Shown: positions 1-9,057 of the stretch, one piece after another | Layout: each line of letters begins with the position of its first letter | Numbering within the stretch: the stretch's first letter is position 1 | DNA from: Streptomyces aureoverticillatus | GTDB taxonomy: Bacteria > Actinomycetota > Actinomycetes > Streptomycetales > Streptomycetaceae | Length of the DNA: 64,000 nucleotides | Direction: 5' to 3' | Assembly: GCF_014649395.1 (NCBI RefSeq) | Contig: NZ_BMSY01000005.1 | Span: forward strand, 62,001-126,000 | Notes under the pieces: model-generated | The model's database searches: none | What the model was told of the DNA's origin: nothing | What the model saw: the letters and a program-made list of their open reading frames with translations, nothing else | Position numbers and translations under genes: made by a program

Positions 1-193
1 GTGATCACGGTCAGACTCCTGGACAGGGGAAAGGACGGCGGGAGGGAGGCAAGGACGATGCACGATGCGATGTCGCGCGGAGCGCGCCGCTCAGCCGTCT
101 AATGCAGGAGGAGAATGGCCATGCGGCAATTCTACCGGGGCGCCGCAACCGATTTTCCGCGCGGGCACCGGGGGCGGGCGCCGTCCCCGGGGG
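1..193. other. left edge, no gene supported
   Basis: Plus-strand frame 1 is open from the window edge to a TAA at 100-102 and could be the tail of an upstream gene, but the 33 residues have no recognisable motif. A good Shine-Dalgarno (AGGAGGAG, 107-114) stands directly before an ATG at 115. The frame it opens (56 codons) becomes arginine-rich and runs antisense into the next gene, so I do not call it. Confidence 0.3.
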
Positions 194-1030
194 TCACGGT
201 GCCGTCTTCGCGTGGGCCGCGGGCCGCTCGGGCGGCTCGGGGGCGCCCGGCAGGTCGTTGCCGAGGGGGGTGCGGCGCGGGGTGACGCGGCCTAGGTCGT
301 CCACGGCGACGAGCTGCGCGGTCCACGCCGTCGCACGGTCGCGGCAGGGCTGGGCGACCAGGAGGGTGTGGCCCCGGCGTACGGCGCGGGCCGGGTCGAA
401 GACGCAGCCCTCGCGCGCGGACAGCGTCCAGCGCAGATCGCCGTCGGCCGTGCGGTAGGCGGCGATGCGGTGCGGGGTGACGACGGCGAGGATGCGGGCC
501 TCGCGGCCCAGCGGCCGCAGCGCCCCGGCGCCGCCGTGCGCCTGCGGCGTGCCGAGCCAGCGGGCGGTCGCGGGGACGGCCCGGTGCCAGCGGACTCCCC
601 CGCGCGCGGTGTCGGTGACCAGGCCGTCGTCCCAGAGCGTGACGGCATGCCCGGGACCCGAGAGCAGCGTCAGCGCCCGGTGCCCCTCCCGCGCGTACGT
701 CCACTGCTTCCGGCCGCTCACCGTGTCGTACGCCTCGACCCCACCCCGGCCCGTCGTACGCACCGACACCCGCGCCGACGCGGCCGCGACGTCCTCCACG
801 CGCGCGTGGAGGGTGAAACGGTCTCCGTAGGGCTCCGGTCGCGCGTGGTGGGCCGCGCCGAGAAGCAGCAGCGCGAGGATGCCGAGGGCGACGGGGAGCA
901 CGAGGCGGAGCCCTCGGCGGCGGGCCGGGGGGTGGGGAGGAGCGGCGGCCCGGGGGGTCGGCACGGCAGGCGCCGCCTCGGCCCGCGCGGGCGGCGTGGT
1001 CCCGGCGCGGGTGGTCGGCGCGGTGGTCAT
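194..1030 (-). CDS. membrane-anchored PQQ/beta-propeller-like protein
   Basis: A 278-residue protein of unknown function. The first 40 residues are Pro/Ala/Thr-rich and presumably cytoplasmic. A single membrane segment follows at about residues 42-60, then an extracytoplasmic domain. Phrases such as AYDTVSGRKQWTY and AAYRTADGDLRW are the usual blade motifs of PQQ-like beta-propellers (WD40/BamB-like), so a partial propeller is likely. Two Cys (in EGCVFD and QPCRD) may form a disulfide. The start is ATG 1030 rather than an in-frame codon 16 residues upstream, because GAAGG lies just before it. It is divergent from the zinc protease. The fold is an inference; ligand and role are unknown. Confidence 0.72.
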   Translation of the reverse strand: MTTAPTTRAGTTPPARAEAAPAVPTPRAAAPPHPPARRRGLRLVLPVALGILALLLLGAAHHARPEPYGDRFTLHARVEDVAAASARVSVRTTGRGGVEAYDTVSGRKQWTYAREGHRALTLLSGPGHAVTLWDDGLVTDTARGGVRWHRAVPATARWLGTPQAHGGAGALRPLGREARILAVVTPHRIAAYRTADGDLRWTLSAREGCVFDPARAVRRGHTLLVAQPCRDRATAWTAQLVAVDDLGRVTPRRTPLGNDLPGAPEPPERPAAHAKTAP

Positions 1031-1408
1031 GGGCGCCCCTTCGCTCCCTCCGGCAGCGGTACCGGTACCCCTGGCCACGGATCAGGCGCAGAGCGTAGCC
1101 GGGGGAGGGAGTGGCGGGGTCCGGGGTGGGCGCGACACGGCGGGTGGGGCGGCGGTGTCCCCCGTTCGGACCTCCGTCCGGGCCGGGCGTCGGGTGGCGT
1201 ATCAGGATGAAGTGGCCGGACGCCCGGCACGGGGTGGCGCAGCGTCGTCCCGCAGACGAGGCGGCGATCTCGCCCCGAGATCGTGGCCTCACCCGAGGTG
1301 GCGGTCTCCCCCCGAGACCGGGGCCTCACCCCGAGACCGTGGTCCCGCGAGGCCGCGGTCTCCCCGGAGGCAGCGGGTCTCGTACGCGAGGCAGAGGGTG
1401 GTGCGCCC
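1031..1408. other. divergent intergenic region with GAGACC repeats
   Basis: A 378-bp gap between two divergent genes. It should hold both promoters, but I cannot place -35/-10 boxes with confidence. The right half carries the direct repeats annotated separately. No RNA gene was seen. Confidence 0.5.
1273..1367. repeat. imperfect CCCCGAGACCG direct and inverted repeats
   Basis: Three direct copies of a CCCCGAGA(T/C)CG(T/G)GG(C/T)C motif start at 1273, 1310 and 1329. Inverse copies (CGGTCTCCCC) occur near 1302 and 1356. The cluster ends about 40 bp before the zinc-protease start, so it lies in the promoter or 5' leader. The arms can pair into alternative hairpins. It could be a multi-site operator or just local tandem expansion. 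Confidence 0.6.
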
Positions 1409-2299
1409 ATGCAGTTCGACGACGACGCGGATCTTGACACCTCGGAGGTGCAGGATGTGCGCGGCAGCCGCGTCCCCGGCGGCAGGGCGACCGTCGGCGG
1501 CGGCATCGCGGGCCTGATCGCGCTGCTCCTGGGGCTGTTCTTCGGCGTCGGTCCTGACCAGCTCGGCCTGACCGACGACGGCGGCGACGAGCCCGCGGCC
1601 ACGTCCTCCTCGCTCGCGCAGGTCCAGCAGAACTGCCGTACCGGCAAGGACGCGAACGCCCGGGAGGACTGCCGCACCGTGGCGGTCGTCAACAGCGTCC
1701 AGGACTACTGGCGCCAGGAGTTCCCGCGCCGCCAGGGCCGCTACGCGCCGGCGCCGACCGTGTTCTTCACCGGCCGGGTCGGCACGGCGTGCGGCGCCGC
1801 GTCGTCGGCGGTCGGGCCGTTCTACTGTCCGGGCGACCGCAAGGTCTATCTGGACCTGGGGTTCTTCGACGAGCTGCGGACGAAGTTCGGCTCCAGCGGC
1901 GGCCCGTTCGCGCAGGCGTACGTCGTGGCGCACGAGTACGGGCACCACGTGCAGAACCTGATGGGCACCCTCAGCCGCTCCCAGGACGGGCGCACGGGCC
2001 GGAACAGCAACGCCGTCCGCGTCGAGCTGCAGGCCGACTGCTACGCCGGGGTGTGGGCGCGGCACGCGACGCGGACCCCCGACGAGTCGGGCAGGCCGCT
2101 GATCACCCGGCTCACGGACGCCGACATCCGCGACGGTCTGGACGCGGCGGCCGCGGTGGGCGACGACCGGATCCAGCAGCGCTACCAGGGCCGCGTGACC
2201 CCCGAGTCCTGGACGCACGGCTCCGCGAAGCAGCGCCAGGACTGGTTCTACCAGGGCTTTCGGACCGGGGACATGGCTCAGTGCGACACCTTCGGCTGA
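1409..2299 (+). CDS. neutral zinc metallopeptidase (YpfJ/KPN_02809 family)
   Basis: A 296-residue membrane-anchored zinc protease. A short cytoplasmic N-terminus (acidic, DTSEVQD) is followed by a membrane segment at about residues 30-48. The catalytic domain lies outside. The zinc motif HEYGHH is at about 175-180, and a downstream ELQADCYAG supplies the third ligand (Glu), as expected for this family. Four Cys in the ectodomain could pair. ATG 1409 is preceded by AGAGGGTGG. The family is widely conserved but its substrates are not established. It is monocistronic, with the repeat-rich leader upstream. Confidence 0.9.
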   Translation: MQFDDDADLDTSEVQDVRGSRVPGGRATVGGGIAGLIALLLGLFFGVGPDQLGLTDDGGDEPAATSSSLAQVQQNCRTGKDANAREDCRTVAVVNSVQDYWRQEFPRRQGRYAPAPTVFFTGRVGTACGAASSAVGPFYCPGDRKVYLDLGFFDELRTKFGSSGGPFAQAYVVAHEYGHHVQNLMGTLSRSQDGRTGRNSNAVRVELQADCYAGVWARHATRTPDESGRPLITRLTDADIRDGLDAAAAVGDDRIQQRYQGRVTPESWTHGSAKQRQDWFYQGFRTGDMAQCDTFG

Positions 2300-2464
2300 G
2301 CCCGTGCCGAGGGTGCGTGCGGCCCGTCCGGCGCCCGCGGGCCGTTGTCAGACCCGGCTGCCAGACTGTGGAACAGGTCACGGTCACGACATTCCGCGGG
2401 AAATCCCGCAGACACACGCAGGCAGGCATACGTACGCAGACTCACGAACGAAGGAGTGATCGGC

Positions 2465-2878
2465 ATGGCAGGCGCTGTCACGGGACGTCCCAGCATCTTC
2501 CCGACGCTGCTGTACGCGGACGCCAAGGCCGCGATCAAGCAGCTCACGGAGGCCTTCGGCTTCACGGAGATGAGTGTGTACGAGAGCGAGGACGGCAAGA
2601 TCCTGCACGCCGAACTCGCGTACGGCAACGGCGCGGTGATGCTCGGCTCGAAGGGCCGCGGCGGACTCTACGCCGAGATCATGGAGAAGGCGGGCCCCGC
2701 CGGGACGTACGTCGTCGTGGACGACGTGGACGCCCATCACCAGCGCGCCGTCGAGCACGGCGCGGACATCCTGATGCCCCCGACAGACCAGGACTACGGC
2801 TCGCGGGACTACACGGCGCGGGACGCCGAGGGCAACATCTGGAGCTTCGGGACGTACGCGCCGGAGATAGTCGGCTGA
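2465..2878 (+). CDS. VOC-family (glyoxalase/bleomycin-resistance-like) protein
   Basis: A 137-residue single VOC domain with the beta-alpha-beta-beta-beta arrangement. It begins PTLLYADAKAAIKQLTEAFGF, ends ARDAEGNIWSFGTYAPE, and has the DVDAHHQRAVEHGAD segment typical of PhnB/YdcJ-like stand-alone VOC proteins. The metal-binding His set of true glyoxalase I is not complete, so the reaction is unknown. ATG 2465 is chosen because GAAGGAG lies 8 nt upstream. It is convergent with the next gene, leaving only 22 bp between the stops. Confidence 0.85.
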   Translation: MAGAVTGRPSIFPTLLYADAKAAIKQLTEAFGFTEMSVYESEDGKILHAELAYGNGAVMLGSKGRGGLYAEIMEKAGPAGTYVVVDDVDAHHQRAVEHGADILMPPTDQDYGSRDYTARDAEGNIWSFGTYAPEIVG

Positions 2879-2900
2879 TCCGCCCCGCCGGCCGCGGCGG

Positions 2901-4616
2901 TCACACGCCTCCGGTGTGCACCTGGAACGCGGCGCGCCGCACGGCCTTCGCGAGGGCCGGGTCCGGGTGCGCGGCGGCGAGCGCGACGAGCACCTGCACG
3001 GTCCGCGGATGCCCGACGGTGCGCACCTCGTCGATGAGCGCGGGCACGGTGGGCTGCGGCGCCGACTCCAGGTGGCGGACGAGGAGTTCGGCCTCGCCGT
3101 GGTCGGCCACGGCCGCCGCGGTGTCGACCCACAGCCAGGTGGACTCCTCCCGCGTCAGGACGAGGTGGACGTCCTCGGGGTCGGCGCCCTCGTGCTCGGC
3201 GAGCCACAGCAGGGCATAGGGCCGCAGCGAGGTCTCGTCGACGACGGCGCGCACATCCGGTTCGGCCGGGGCGCCGACGACCCGCAGGGCCTCGAAGGCG
3301 AGGCCGCGCAGCAGGGCGTCCTCGCCGCGGGCGGCGTCGAGGAGTTCGGTGACGGCGCTGCCGGCGTCGCGGGCGGCGAGCCAGGCGCGGTATTCGGCGC
3401 GGGCCGCGTTGGGCCGCAGCCGGGCGCAGCCGCGGAGCATGTCCTCGGCGGACTGCTCGATGTGTCCGGCGGGGCTCTGCGCGGCGACGCAGATCTGCTC
3501 CAGCTTGACCCACACGGCCCAGCTGCCCAGCGGGGTGAGCGTGGCCTGCCCGTCGGCGCAGGTGAGGGCGCCGACGGCGGACAGGGAGCGCAGGGCCCAG
3601 TCGAGCAGGGCGGGCAGCGGCGGGTCGGCGCGGTCGTCGGGGCCGGTGGCATCGGCGGGCGGTGCGGCGGCATCGGCGTCCGGGTCGAGCGTGCCGGGGG
3701 ACGCGGCCGCGTCGGCGGGCGGCGCGGTCCGGGGGTCGGGCTCCGCCTGCGGGCCGTAGGGGATCTCGCAGCGTTCGGTGCGCAGTTCCCGGACGCGCTG
3801 GTCCAGCAGGTCGAGGAGCTGCGGCACGGGCACGGGGCCCGCCGACAGCTGGAGGAAGGAGAGGAGCTGGGGGACGGCCTCGACGGTTTCCGCGACGGTG
3901 GCGGGCGGCAGTTCGGCGGGGGCCGGGTGGACGAGCGACCAGGCGTCGAACAGGGCGACCCAGCCGCGCAGCACGGCGGCGTCGTCCCGGTCCCAGGCGC
4001 GCAGCCGCCAGCCGGGCCGGGCGGCGGAGCCGTGCACCTCGACGAGTCCGGCCAGGCGTGCGGTGTCCCAGTCGGAGCGGACCTGGTGGACCGTCACGTC
4101 CAGGTCGGCGGCGGCGCGTTCGGCGACGGCGTCGGAGAGGGCGCCACCGGTCCGTTGGCCCGCCCCCGCATCGGCGTCGGCGGGCGTACCGGCCGCCGTC
4201 CGGGACTGCTTTCCGCCCTTGGCGCCACTTGTCGGGCCGCCTTTCGCGCCGCCCTTTACGTCACCTGTCGCGCCGTCCTTCGCGCCACCGGCCCGCGGGC
4301 CGCCGCCGTTGGCGCCGGTGCCCTTGCCGGAGCCGCGCAGCGGGCCGGTGCCGGGGCGCAGCGCGTGGTCGGCCCAGCGGGCGACGCGTACGGCGTCCGC
4401 CAGGCCCGCGCGCGCCATGCGGGCCAGCTCGGCGGGCGCCGGCGTGCCCTCCGGCGGCGGGGGCGCGGGACGGCGCGAGCGGCGCTGGGTCACCGCGCCG
4501 GGGGCGCCGAGCGGACTGCGCGGTCGGCCGCGCTCCGCCTCCGTTCGCCTTTCGGCCTTCGGGGACGGTGTGCGGACGAGGTGGAGCCGGGAGTCGCGCG
4601 GGATACGGGACGTCAC
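2901..4616 (-). CDS. large unknown protein with low-complexity inserts
   Basis: About 571 residues. I do not recognise a characterised family. The N-terminal 130 residues are basic and low in complexity, including repeated GGAK/GGPK-like units. The centre contains LRGWVALFDAW and two Asp/Ala/Pro-rich linkers. The C-terminal 200 residues look helical and repeat-like (GCARLRPNAARAEYRAWLAARDAG, then HPRTVQVLVALAAAHPDPALAKAVRRAAF), resembling HEAT-type repeats. GTG 4616 is preferred over an upstream TTG because AGGAAG lies about 9 nt before it. It is probably cytoplasmic, with no signal peptide or membrane segment. Function unknown. Confidence 0.75.
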   Translation of the reverse strand: MTSRIPRDSRLHLVRTPSPKAERRTEAERGRPRSPLGAPGAVTQRRSRRPAPPPPEGTPAPAELARMARAGLADAVRVARWADHALRPGTGPLRGSGKGTGANGGGPRAGGAKDGATGDVKGGAKGGPTSGAKGGKQSRTAAGTPADADAGAGQRTGGALSDAVAERAAADLDVTVHQVRSDWDTARLAGLVEVHGSAARPGWRLRAWDRDDAAVLRGWVALFDAWSLVHPAPAELPPATVAETVEAVPQLLSFLQLSAGPVPVPQLLDLLDQRVRELRTERCEIPYGPQAEPDPRTAPPADAAASPGTLDPDADAAAPPADATGPDDRADPPLPALLDWALRSLSAVGALTCADGQATLTPLGSWAVWVKLEQICVAAQSPAGHIEQSAEDMLRGCARLRPNAARAEYRAWLAARDAGSAVTELLDAARGEDALLRGLAFEALRVVGAPAEPDVRAVVDETSLRPYALLWLAEHEGADPEDVHLVLTREESTWLWVDTAAAVADHGEAELLVRHLESAPQPTVPALIDEVRTVGHPRTVQVLVALAAAHPDPALAKAVRRAAFQVHTGGV

Positions 4617-4737
4617 GGGAGCAGTCTTCCTGCTGGCGGTCCGAAAACCCAAACGGAATCCCGGCGGCGCCCCGGCGCACGCGCCCCACGGCGGTCGCGG
4701 ACCGTCACGCCCAGGGGTGAGGAGGCGGTCGCATCGC

Positions 4738-5883
4738 CTACATCAAGGGGGTGAGGAAGCGCCGCAGCGCCTCTTCGTACCGTGCGGAGTCGGCGTTCCA
4801 CATGGCGCCGTGGGGCGCATCCGGAACGGTGTGCAGGGTGACGAGGTCGGGTCGTTTTTCGGCCAGTCGACGGGACAGGCCCCAGGGGGCCACGGCGTCG
4901 CCGGGCCCGTGCAGGATGAGCGTCGGCACCCTGAGCGCACGGGGGTCGGCGGCGCCGGTGGCGGCGACACGGTCCCCGCGCAGGCCGGTGCGGCCCTGGG
5001 CGGCGCGCACGGCCAGCGGGAGCAGCGGGGCCGGGGTGCGGCGCGCCGTGGCGAGGGCGCGCAGCGTGGTCTCCCAGTCGAGCACCGGCGAGTCGAGGAT
5101 CAGGCCGCTGACGCGGTCGCGAAGCCCGGAGTGGGCGGCGGCGTGCAGGGCCATCGAGGCGCCGGTGGACCAGCCGTACAGGACGACGTCGCGCGCGCCG
5201 TAGCGCACCGCGTAGCGGATGGCGGCGTCCAGGTCGCGCCACTCGGTCTCGCCCAGGTGGCCGAGGCCGTCCGGCGAGCGGGGCGCGCCCAGGTCACCGC
5301 GGTAGGCGAGGTCGAGCACCGGCAGCCGCTGGCGGTGCAGGAAGTCCATGACGACCATCGGGTGCTCGCGCGTCGTGCCGAGGCCGTGCACGGTGATCAC
5401 CCAGGTGTCGCGGTCACCGGGCACGAACCAGGCGGGCAGCGGGCCGAGTTCGCCGGGGATGTCGACGTCCGCGTGGTCGATGCCGAGTGCGGCGTGCGGG
5501 TCGCCGATGTGGACCTGCGGGGTGAGCCAGACCCGGGCGCCGGGTTCCAGGGTGCCGTGGGTGACGCGTTCGAGGCGGCGCACGACCGAGTCGGCCTCGT
5601 GCGGGGCGGCGTCGAGGACCGGGCCGACCACGGCGTGGCAGCCGTTGCCGCTCAGGCCGTAGCGACCGGGGCGCATCGAGGCCAGGGCGCGGGTGAGGGT
5701 GATCTGGCCGGCGGCCGTGGAGTGCACGGTCAGGCGCGGCTCCGTCGGCAGGGGGCGGCCCGCGGGGGCCTTGAGGGCGGCGTCACTGGCGTAGCGGCCG
5801 GCCGCTACGGCGAGGGCGGCGGTGGCGCCTAGGACGGCGGTGGCGGTGGTGACGGCGGCGGCCGTCGCTTTGGCTGGGCGCAC
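4738..5883 (-). CDS. secreted or membrane-anchored alpha/beta hydrolase
   Basis: About 381 residues. An N-terminal hydrophobic stretch (residues ~8-30, AAAVTTATAVLGATAALAVAAG) acts as a signal anchor. The hydrolase core has the nucleophile elbow GWSTG, an acid in LHGPGD and the catalytic His in DAPHGAMW. An oxyanion-type HGLG motif precedes the elbow. This is a complete triad of a serine hydrolase; the substrate cannot be told. The start is uncertain: GTG 5883 gives a proper signal anchor but has a weak ribosome-binding site. The frame stays open upstream through repeat A1, which I take as non-coding here. Confidence 0.82.
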   Translation of the reverse strand: MRPAKATAAAVTTATAVLGATAALAVAAGRYASDAALKAPAGRPLPTEPRLTVHSTAAGQITLTRALASMRPGRYGLSGNGCHAVVGPVLDAAPHEADSVVRRLERVTHGTLEPGARVWLTPQVHIGDPHAALGIDHADVDIPGELGPLPAWFVPGDRDTWVITVHGLGTTREHPMVVMDFLHRQRLPVLDLAYRGDLGAPRSPDGLGHLGETEWRDLDAAIRYAVRYGARDVVLYGWSTGASMALHAAAHSGLRDRVSGLILDSPVLDWETTLRALATARRTPAPLLPLAVRAAQGRTGLRGDRVAATGAADPRALRVPTLILHGPGDAVAPWGLSRRLAEKRPDLVTLHTVPDAPHGAMWNADSARYEEALRRFLTPLM

Positions 5884-5944
5884 GGAATCAGTGTCGGCGG
5901 GGCGGGGCGGTGGGGCCAGTGGGCGGTGCCGGTGGGGTGGATTT

Positions 5945-6037
5945 TCCCCAAGCCCGCCCCTTCCCGAGACCGGGGGCTGCCGCCCCCGGACCCCCGCTGC
6001 CGGCCTGAACGGCCTCGTCCTCAATCGCCGGACAAGC
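5945..6037. repeat. palindromic repeat module A, copy A1
   Basis: An intergenic copy of the commonest repeat in this window. Its order is CCCCAAGCCCGCCCCTTCCC, a G+C hairpin (CCGGGGGC..GCCCCCGG), CGGCCTGAACGGCC, and the end block TCAATCGCCGGACAAGCTT. It ends exactly at the stop codon of the class II aldolase gene. The hairpin could act as a terminator for that minus-strand gene. Confidence 0.85.
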
Positions 6038-6721
6038 TTAGACGCGCTGGCCGTACCCCTTCAGTTTTTCCTCCGTTTCGCGGAGCTGGTCCGGGGACAG
6101 CAGCGAGGGCGCGTGGCCGGGCACCGAGCTCGCCGTGAGCCACAGGCGGCACATCCACTCGAGCTGGGCGGTGCGGTCGAAGGCCTGGGAGAGCGTGTTT
6201 CCGTAGGCGACCGTGCCGTGGTTCTGCAGCAGGCAGGCCGAGCGGTCGCGCAGGGCGTGCAGCATGTTCTCGGCCAACTCGTCGGTGCCGTACAGGGCGT
6301 AGGGAGCTACGCGGACGGGGCCGCCGAGGGCGGCGGTCATGTAGTGGATGGAGGGGAGTTCCGGTACGAGGGTGGAGACGGCGGTGGCGTGCACGGCGTG
6401 GGTGTGGACGACGGCTCCGGCGCCCGTGCCGCGGTAGATCGCCAGGTGCATGGGCAGCTCGCTGGTCGGGGCGAGGTCGCCGATGAGGGGGTTGCCGTCG
6501 AGGTCGACGCCGAGGACGTCCGCGGGCGTGAGCTTGTCGTAGGCGACGCCGCTCGGGGTGACGAGGACGGTGTCGCCGACGCGTACGGAGACGTTGCCCG
6601 AGGTGCCGACGACCAGGCCGTCCGTCACGGTCCTGCGGGCGGTCGCGACCAGCTCGTCCCAGGCCCGCGCGACCGCCTCGCGCCCCGGGCCCGCCGTGGT
6701 GTCGTGCCGCTGCTCAGTCAT
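6038..6721 (-). CDS. class II aldolase/adducin family (FucA-like) protein
   Basis: 227 residues, full length for the class II (zinc) aldolases such as L-fuculose-1-phosphate aldolase. Visible family features are GTSGNVSVR (phosphate-binding region), GVAYDKLTPADVLGVDLDG, a metal-binding HTHAVHATAVS, and NHGTVAYG with the third metal His. It probably cleaves a sugar phosphate or related hydroxy-acid, with a divalent metal. The substrate is not deducible and no sugar-phosphate genes lie beside it. ATG 6721 has AGGAT upstream. Repeat A1 abuts its stop codon. Confidence 0.85.
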   Translation of the reverse strand: MTEQRHDTTAGPGREAVARAWDELVATARRTVTDGLVVGTSGNVSVRVGDTVLVTPSGVAYDKLTPADVLGVDLDGNPLIGDLAPTSELPMHLAIYRGTGAGAVVHTHAVHATAVSTLVPELPSIHYMTAALGGPVRVAPYALYGTDELAENMLHALRDRSACLLQNHGTVAYGNTLSQAFDRTAQLEWMCRLWLTASSVPGHAPSLLSPDQLRETEEKLKGYGQRV

Positions 6722-7066
6722 GCGGCGATCCTGCCAGAGGGCGCCGGGACCGCCCGGCCGAGGGGGATTCCGGGCGGTCCGGCGGCAGGGCGACGGCGGT
6801 GCAGGTGATCAGGATCTCTTCAACGGGTCGAAGGGCCGGTTCGGGCGGCTCGGGCGGGGCCCGCCGGAAGGGCCCCGGACGGCCTAATTCCGGGCCCACG
6901 GCGGGCTCGCGCCACCACCCCGCCGCCTCCTCCGGTGTATGCCGGAAGGATGTGGAGTGGCAGCAACCCACATCGGGTCACCGGGCAGCCCAACCCAGTT
7001 CACTTTCCGTTCACCCAGGTTGCCTACGTTCCACGAGCCACTGACGTCCAACAGAAGCCTGGGTAA
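6722..7066. other. divergent intergenic region with PHO box
   Basis: A 345-bp gap between the aldolase (minus) and the phosphate transporter (plus). It contains the PHO box described below. An imperfect inverted repeat at about 6870-6896 has GGGCCCCGGA facing TCCGGGCCC and may be a hairpin. No open frame looks coding. Confidence 0.5.
6976..7019 (+). promoter_or_regulatory. PHO box (PhoP-binding direct repeats) upstream of pit
   Basis: Direct 11-bp units match the Streptomyces PHO consensus G(G/T)TCAYYYR(G/C)G. They are GTTCACTTTCC (6998-7008) and GTTCACCCAGG (7009-7019). A third unit, GGTCACCGGGC (6976-6986), lies exactly two 11-bp periods upstream. The site ends 47 bp before the transporter start. 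From established knowledge of such sites, PhoR-PhoP should bind here under phosphate limitation. Whether it activates or represses this gene cannot be read from the sequence. Confidence 0.85.
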
Positions 7067-8383
<1,317 letters not shown>

Positions 8384-8395
8384 GGAAGAAGCAGC

Positions 8396-8629
8396 ATGAA
8401 GATCGACTGGGCAGCTCTGGGCTCCGTCTTCGGAGTCAGCCTCGCGGTGACCGTCGCCCTCGTGGGCGTGTTCACGCTCGGCATCGTCGGCCTCTCCAAG
8501 CAGGAGCAGGCCCGGGAGGCGCGGGCAGCCGGTGGCACGGCCGCGCTCCCCGCGCGCGTCGGCGCGTACGCCTGCTTCGCGCTGTGCGCGGCGGCGGTGG
8601 CGTACGGGATCTCACTGATCGTCGCCTGA
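8396..8629 (+). CDS. small two-helix membrane protein downstream of pit
   Basis: A 77-residue protein with two membrane segments (about residues 8-30 and 52-74). A short basic/acidic loop (SKQEQAREARAAGG) joins them. It follows pit by 12 bp with AAGGAAGAAGC before ATG 8396, so it is probably co-transcribed and may be an accessory subunit. No characterised family is recognised. A strong terminator follows directly. Confidence 0.82.
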   Translation: MKIDWAALGSVFGVSLAVTVALVGVFTLGIVGLSKQEQAREARAAGGTAALPARVGAYACFALCAAAVAYGISLIVA

Positions 8630-8647
8630 CCCGACCGCACCACGTCA

Positions 8648-8700
8648 AACGCCCTGGGGGCGGCAGCCGTTCTCTCGACGGCCGCCGCCCGCAGGGCGTT
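8648..8700 (+). terminator. strong intrinsic-type terminator hairpin
   Basis: A long near-perfect stem with AACGCCCTG (8648-8656) facing CAGGGCGTT (8692-8700), and GGGCGGC/GCCGCCC pairing inside. It separates the pit transcript from the cobalamin riboswitch. There is no U tract, as is common in Streptomyces. Confidence 0.88.
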
Positions 8701-8796
8701 CGGCGTTCCCGTCGGCCGGCCGTGAACCCGGTCCCCGTGTGTACCTCCGCACACTCTCCCGTCGCAGGTCAACAGCGAGTTGACGGGCGTCGCGGG

Positions 8797-8935
8797 CCAT
8801 GGTGGACTGCCGGAGCCAATTACGGCGGCAGGAGAGGAAGCCGGTGCGAATCCGGCGCGGTCCCGCCACTGTCACCGGGTGATCCGAACACGGTCCCCGG
8901 GAGCCAGGAACTCTCACCGCCGGTCTCGTCGAACC
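8797..8935 (+). promoter_or_regulatory. cobalamin (adenosylcobalamin) riboswitch
   Basis: Core elements of the B12 riboswitch appear in order: GGTGGACTGCCGG, GAGAGGAAGCCGGTGCGAATCCGGC (8832-8856), the conserved GGTCCCGCCACTGT (8859-8872), and GGGAGCCAGGAACTC (8899-8913) matching the AGYCAGG region of the B12 box. It lies just upstream of the cobD operon, so coenzyme B12 should shut expression off. The P1 ends are approximate; the leader may begin near 8760. Downstream, GAGGA (8956-8960) before the small ORF is the likely sequestered ribosome-binding site. Confidence 0.93.
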
Positions 8936-8969
8936 AGGGCGCGGACACCCTGAGTGAGGACATATCGCC

Positions 8970-9053
8970 ATGCGCGGCCGCCCGTTGCCGGTCCCTGCCC
9001 TGTCGCGGGTGCCGTTTCCCCCGACCACTCCGCTCGGCGTGACGGCGGGCTGA
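8970..9053 (+). CDS. 27-residue leader ORF between riboswitch and cobD
   Basis: ATG 8970 has GAGGA 9 nt upstream. The frame runs 27 codons to TGA 9051-9053, and cobD starts 4 nt later, at a start codon with no good ribosome-binding site of its own. The peptide is basic and proline-rich (MRGRPLPVPALSR, then PFPPTTP). The layout suggests translational coupling: the riboswitch would gate the ribosome-binding site of this ORF, and terminating ribosomes would reinitiate at cobD. The function is an inference; it could also be a random frame. Confidence 0.5.
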   Translation: MRGRPLPVPALSRVPFPPTTPLGVTAG

Positions 9054-9057
9054 CCCC

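Noticed and set aside
115..285. Small plus-strand ORF with an excellent AGGAGGAG site
   Set aside because: After about 15 residues it is arginine-rich antisense of the PQQ-like gene. The ribosome-binding site may be chance; kept only as a note.
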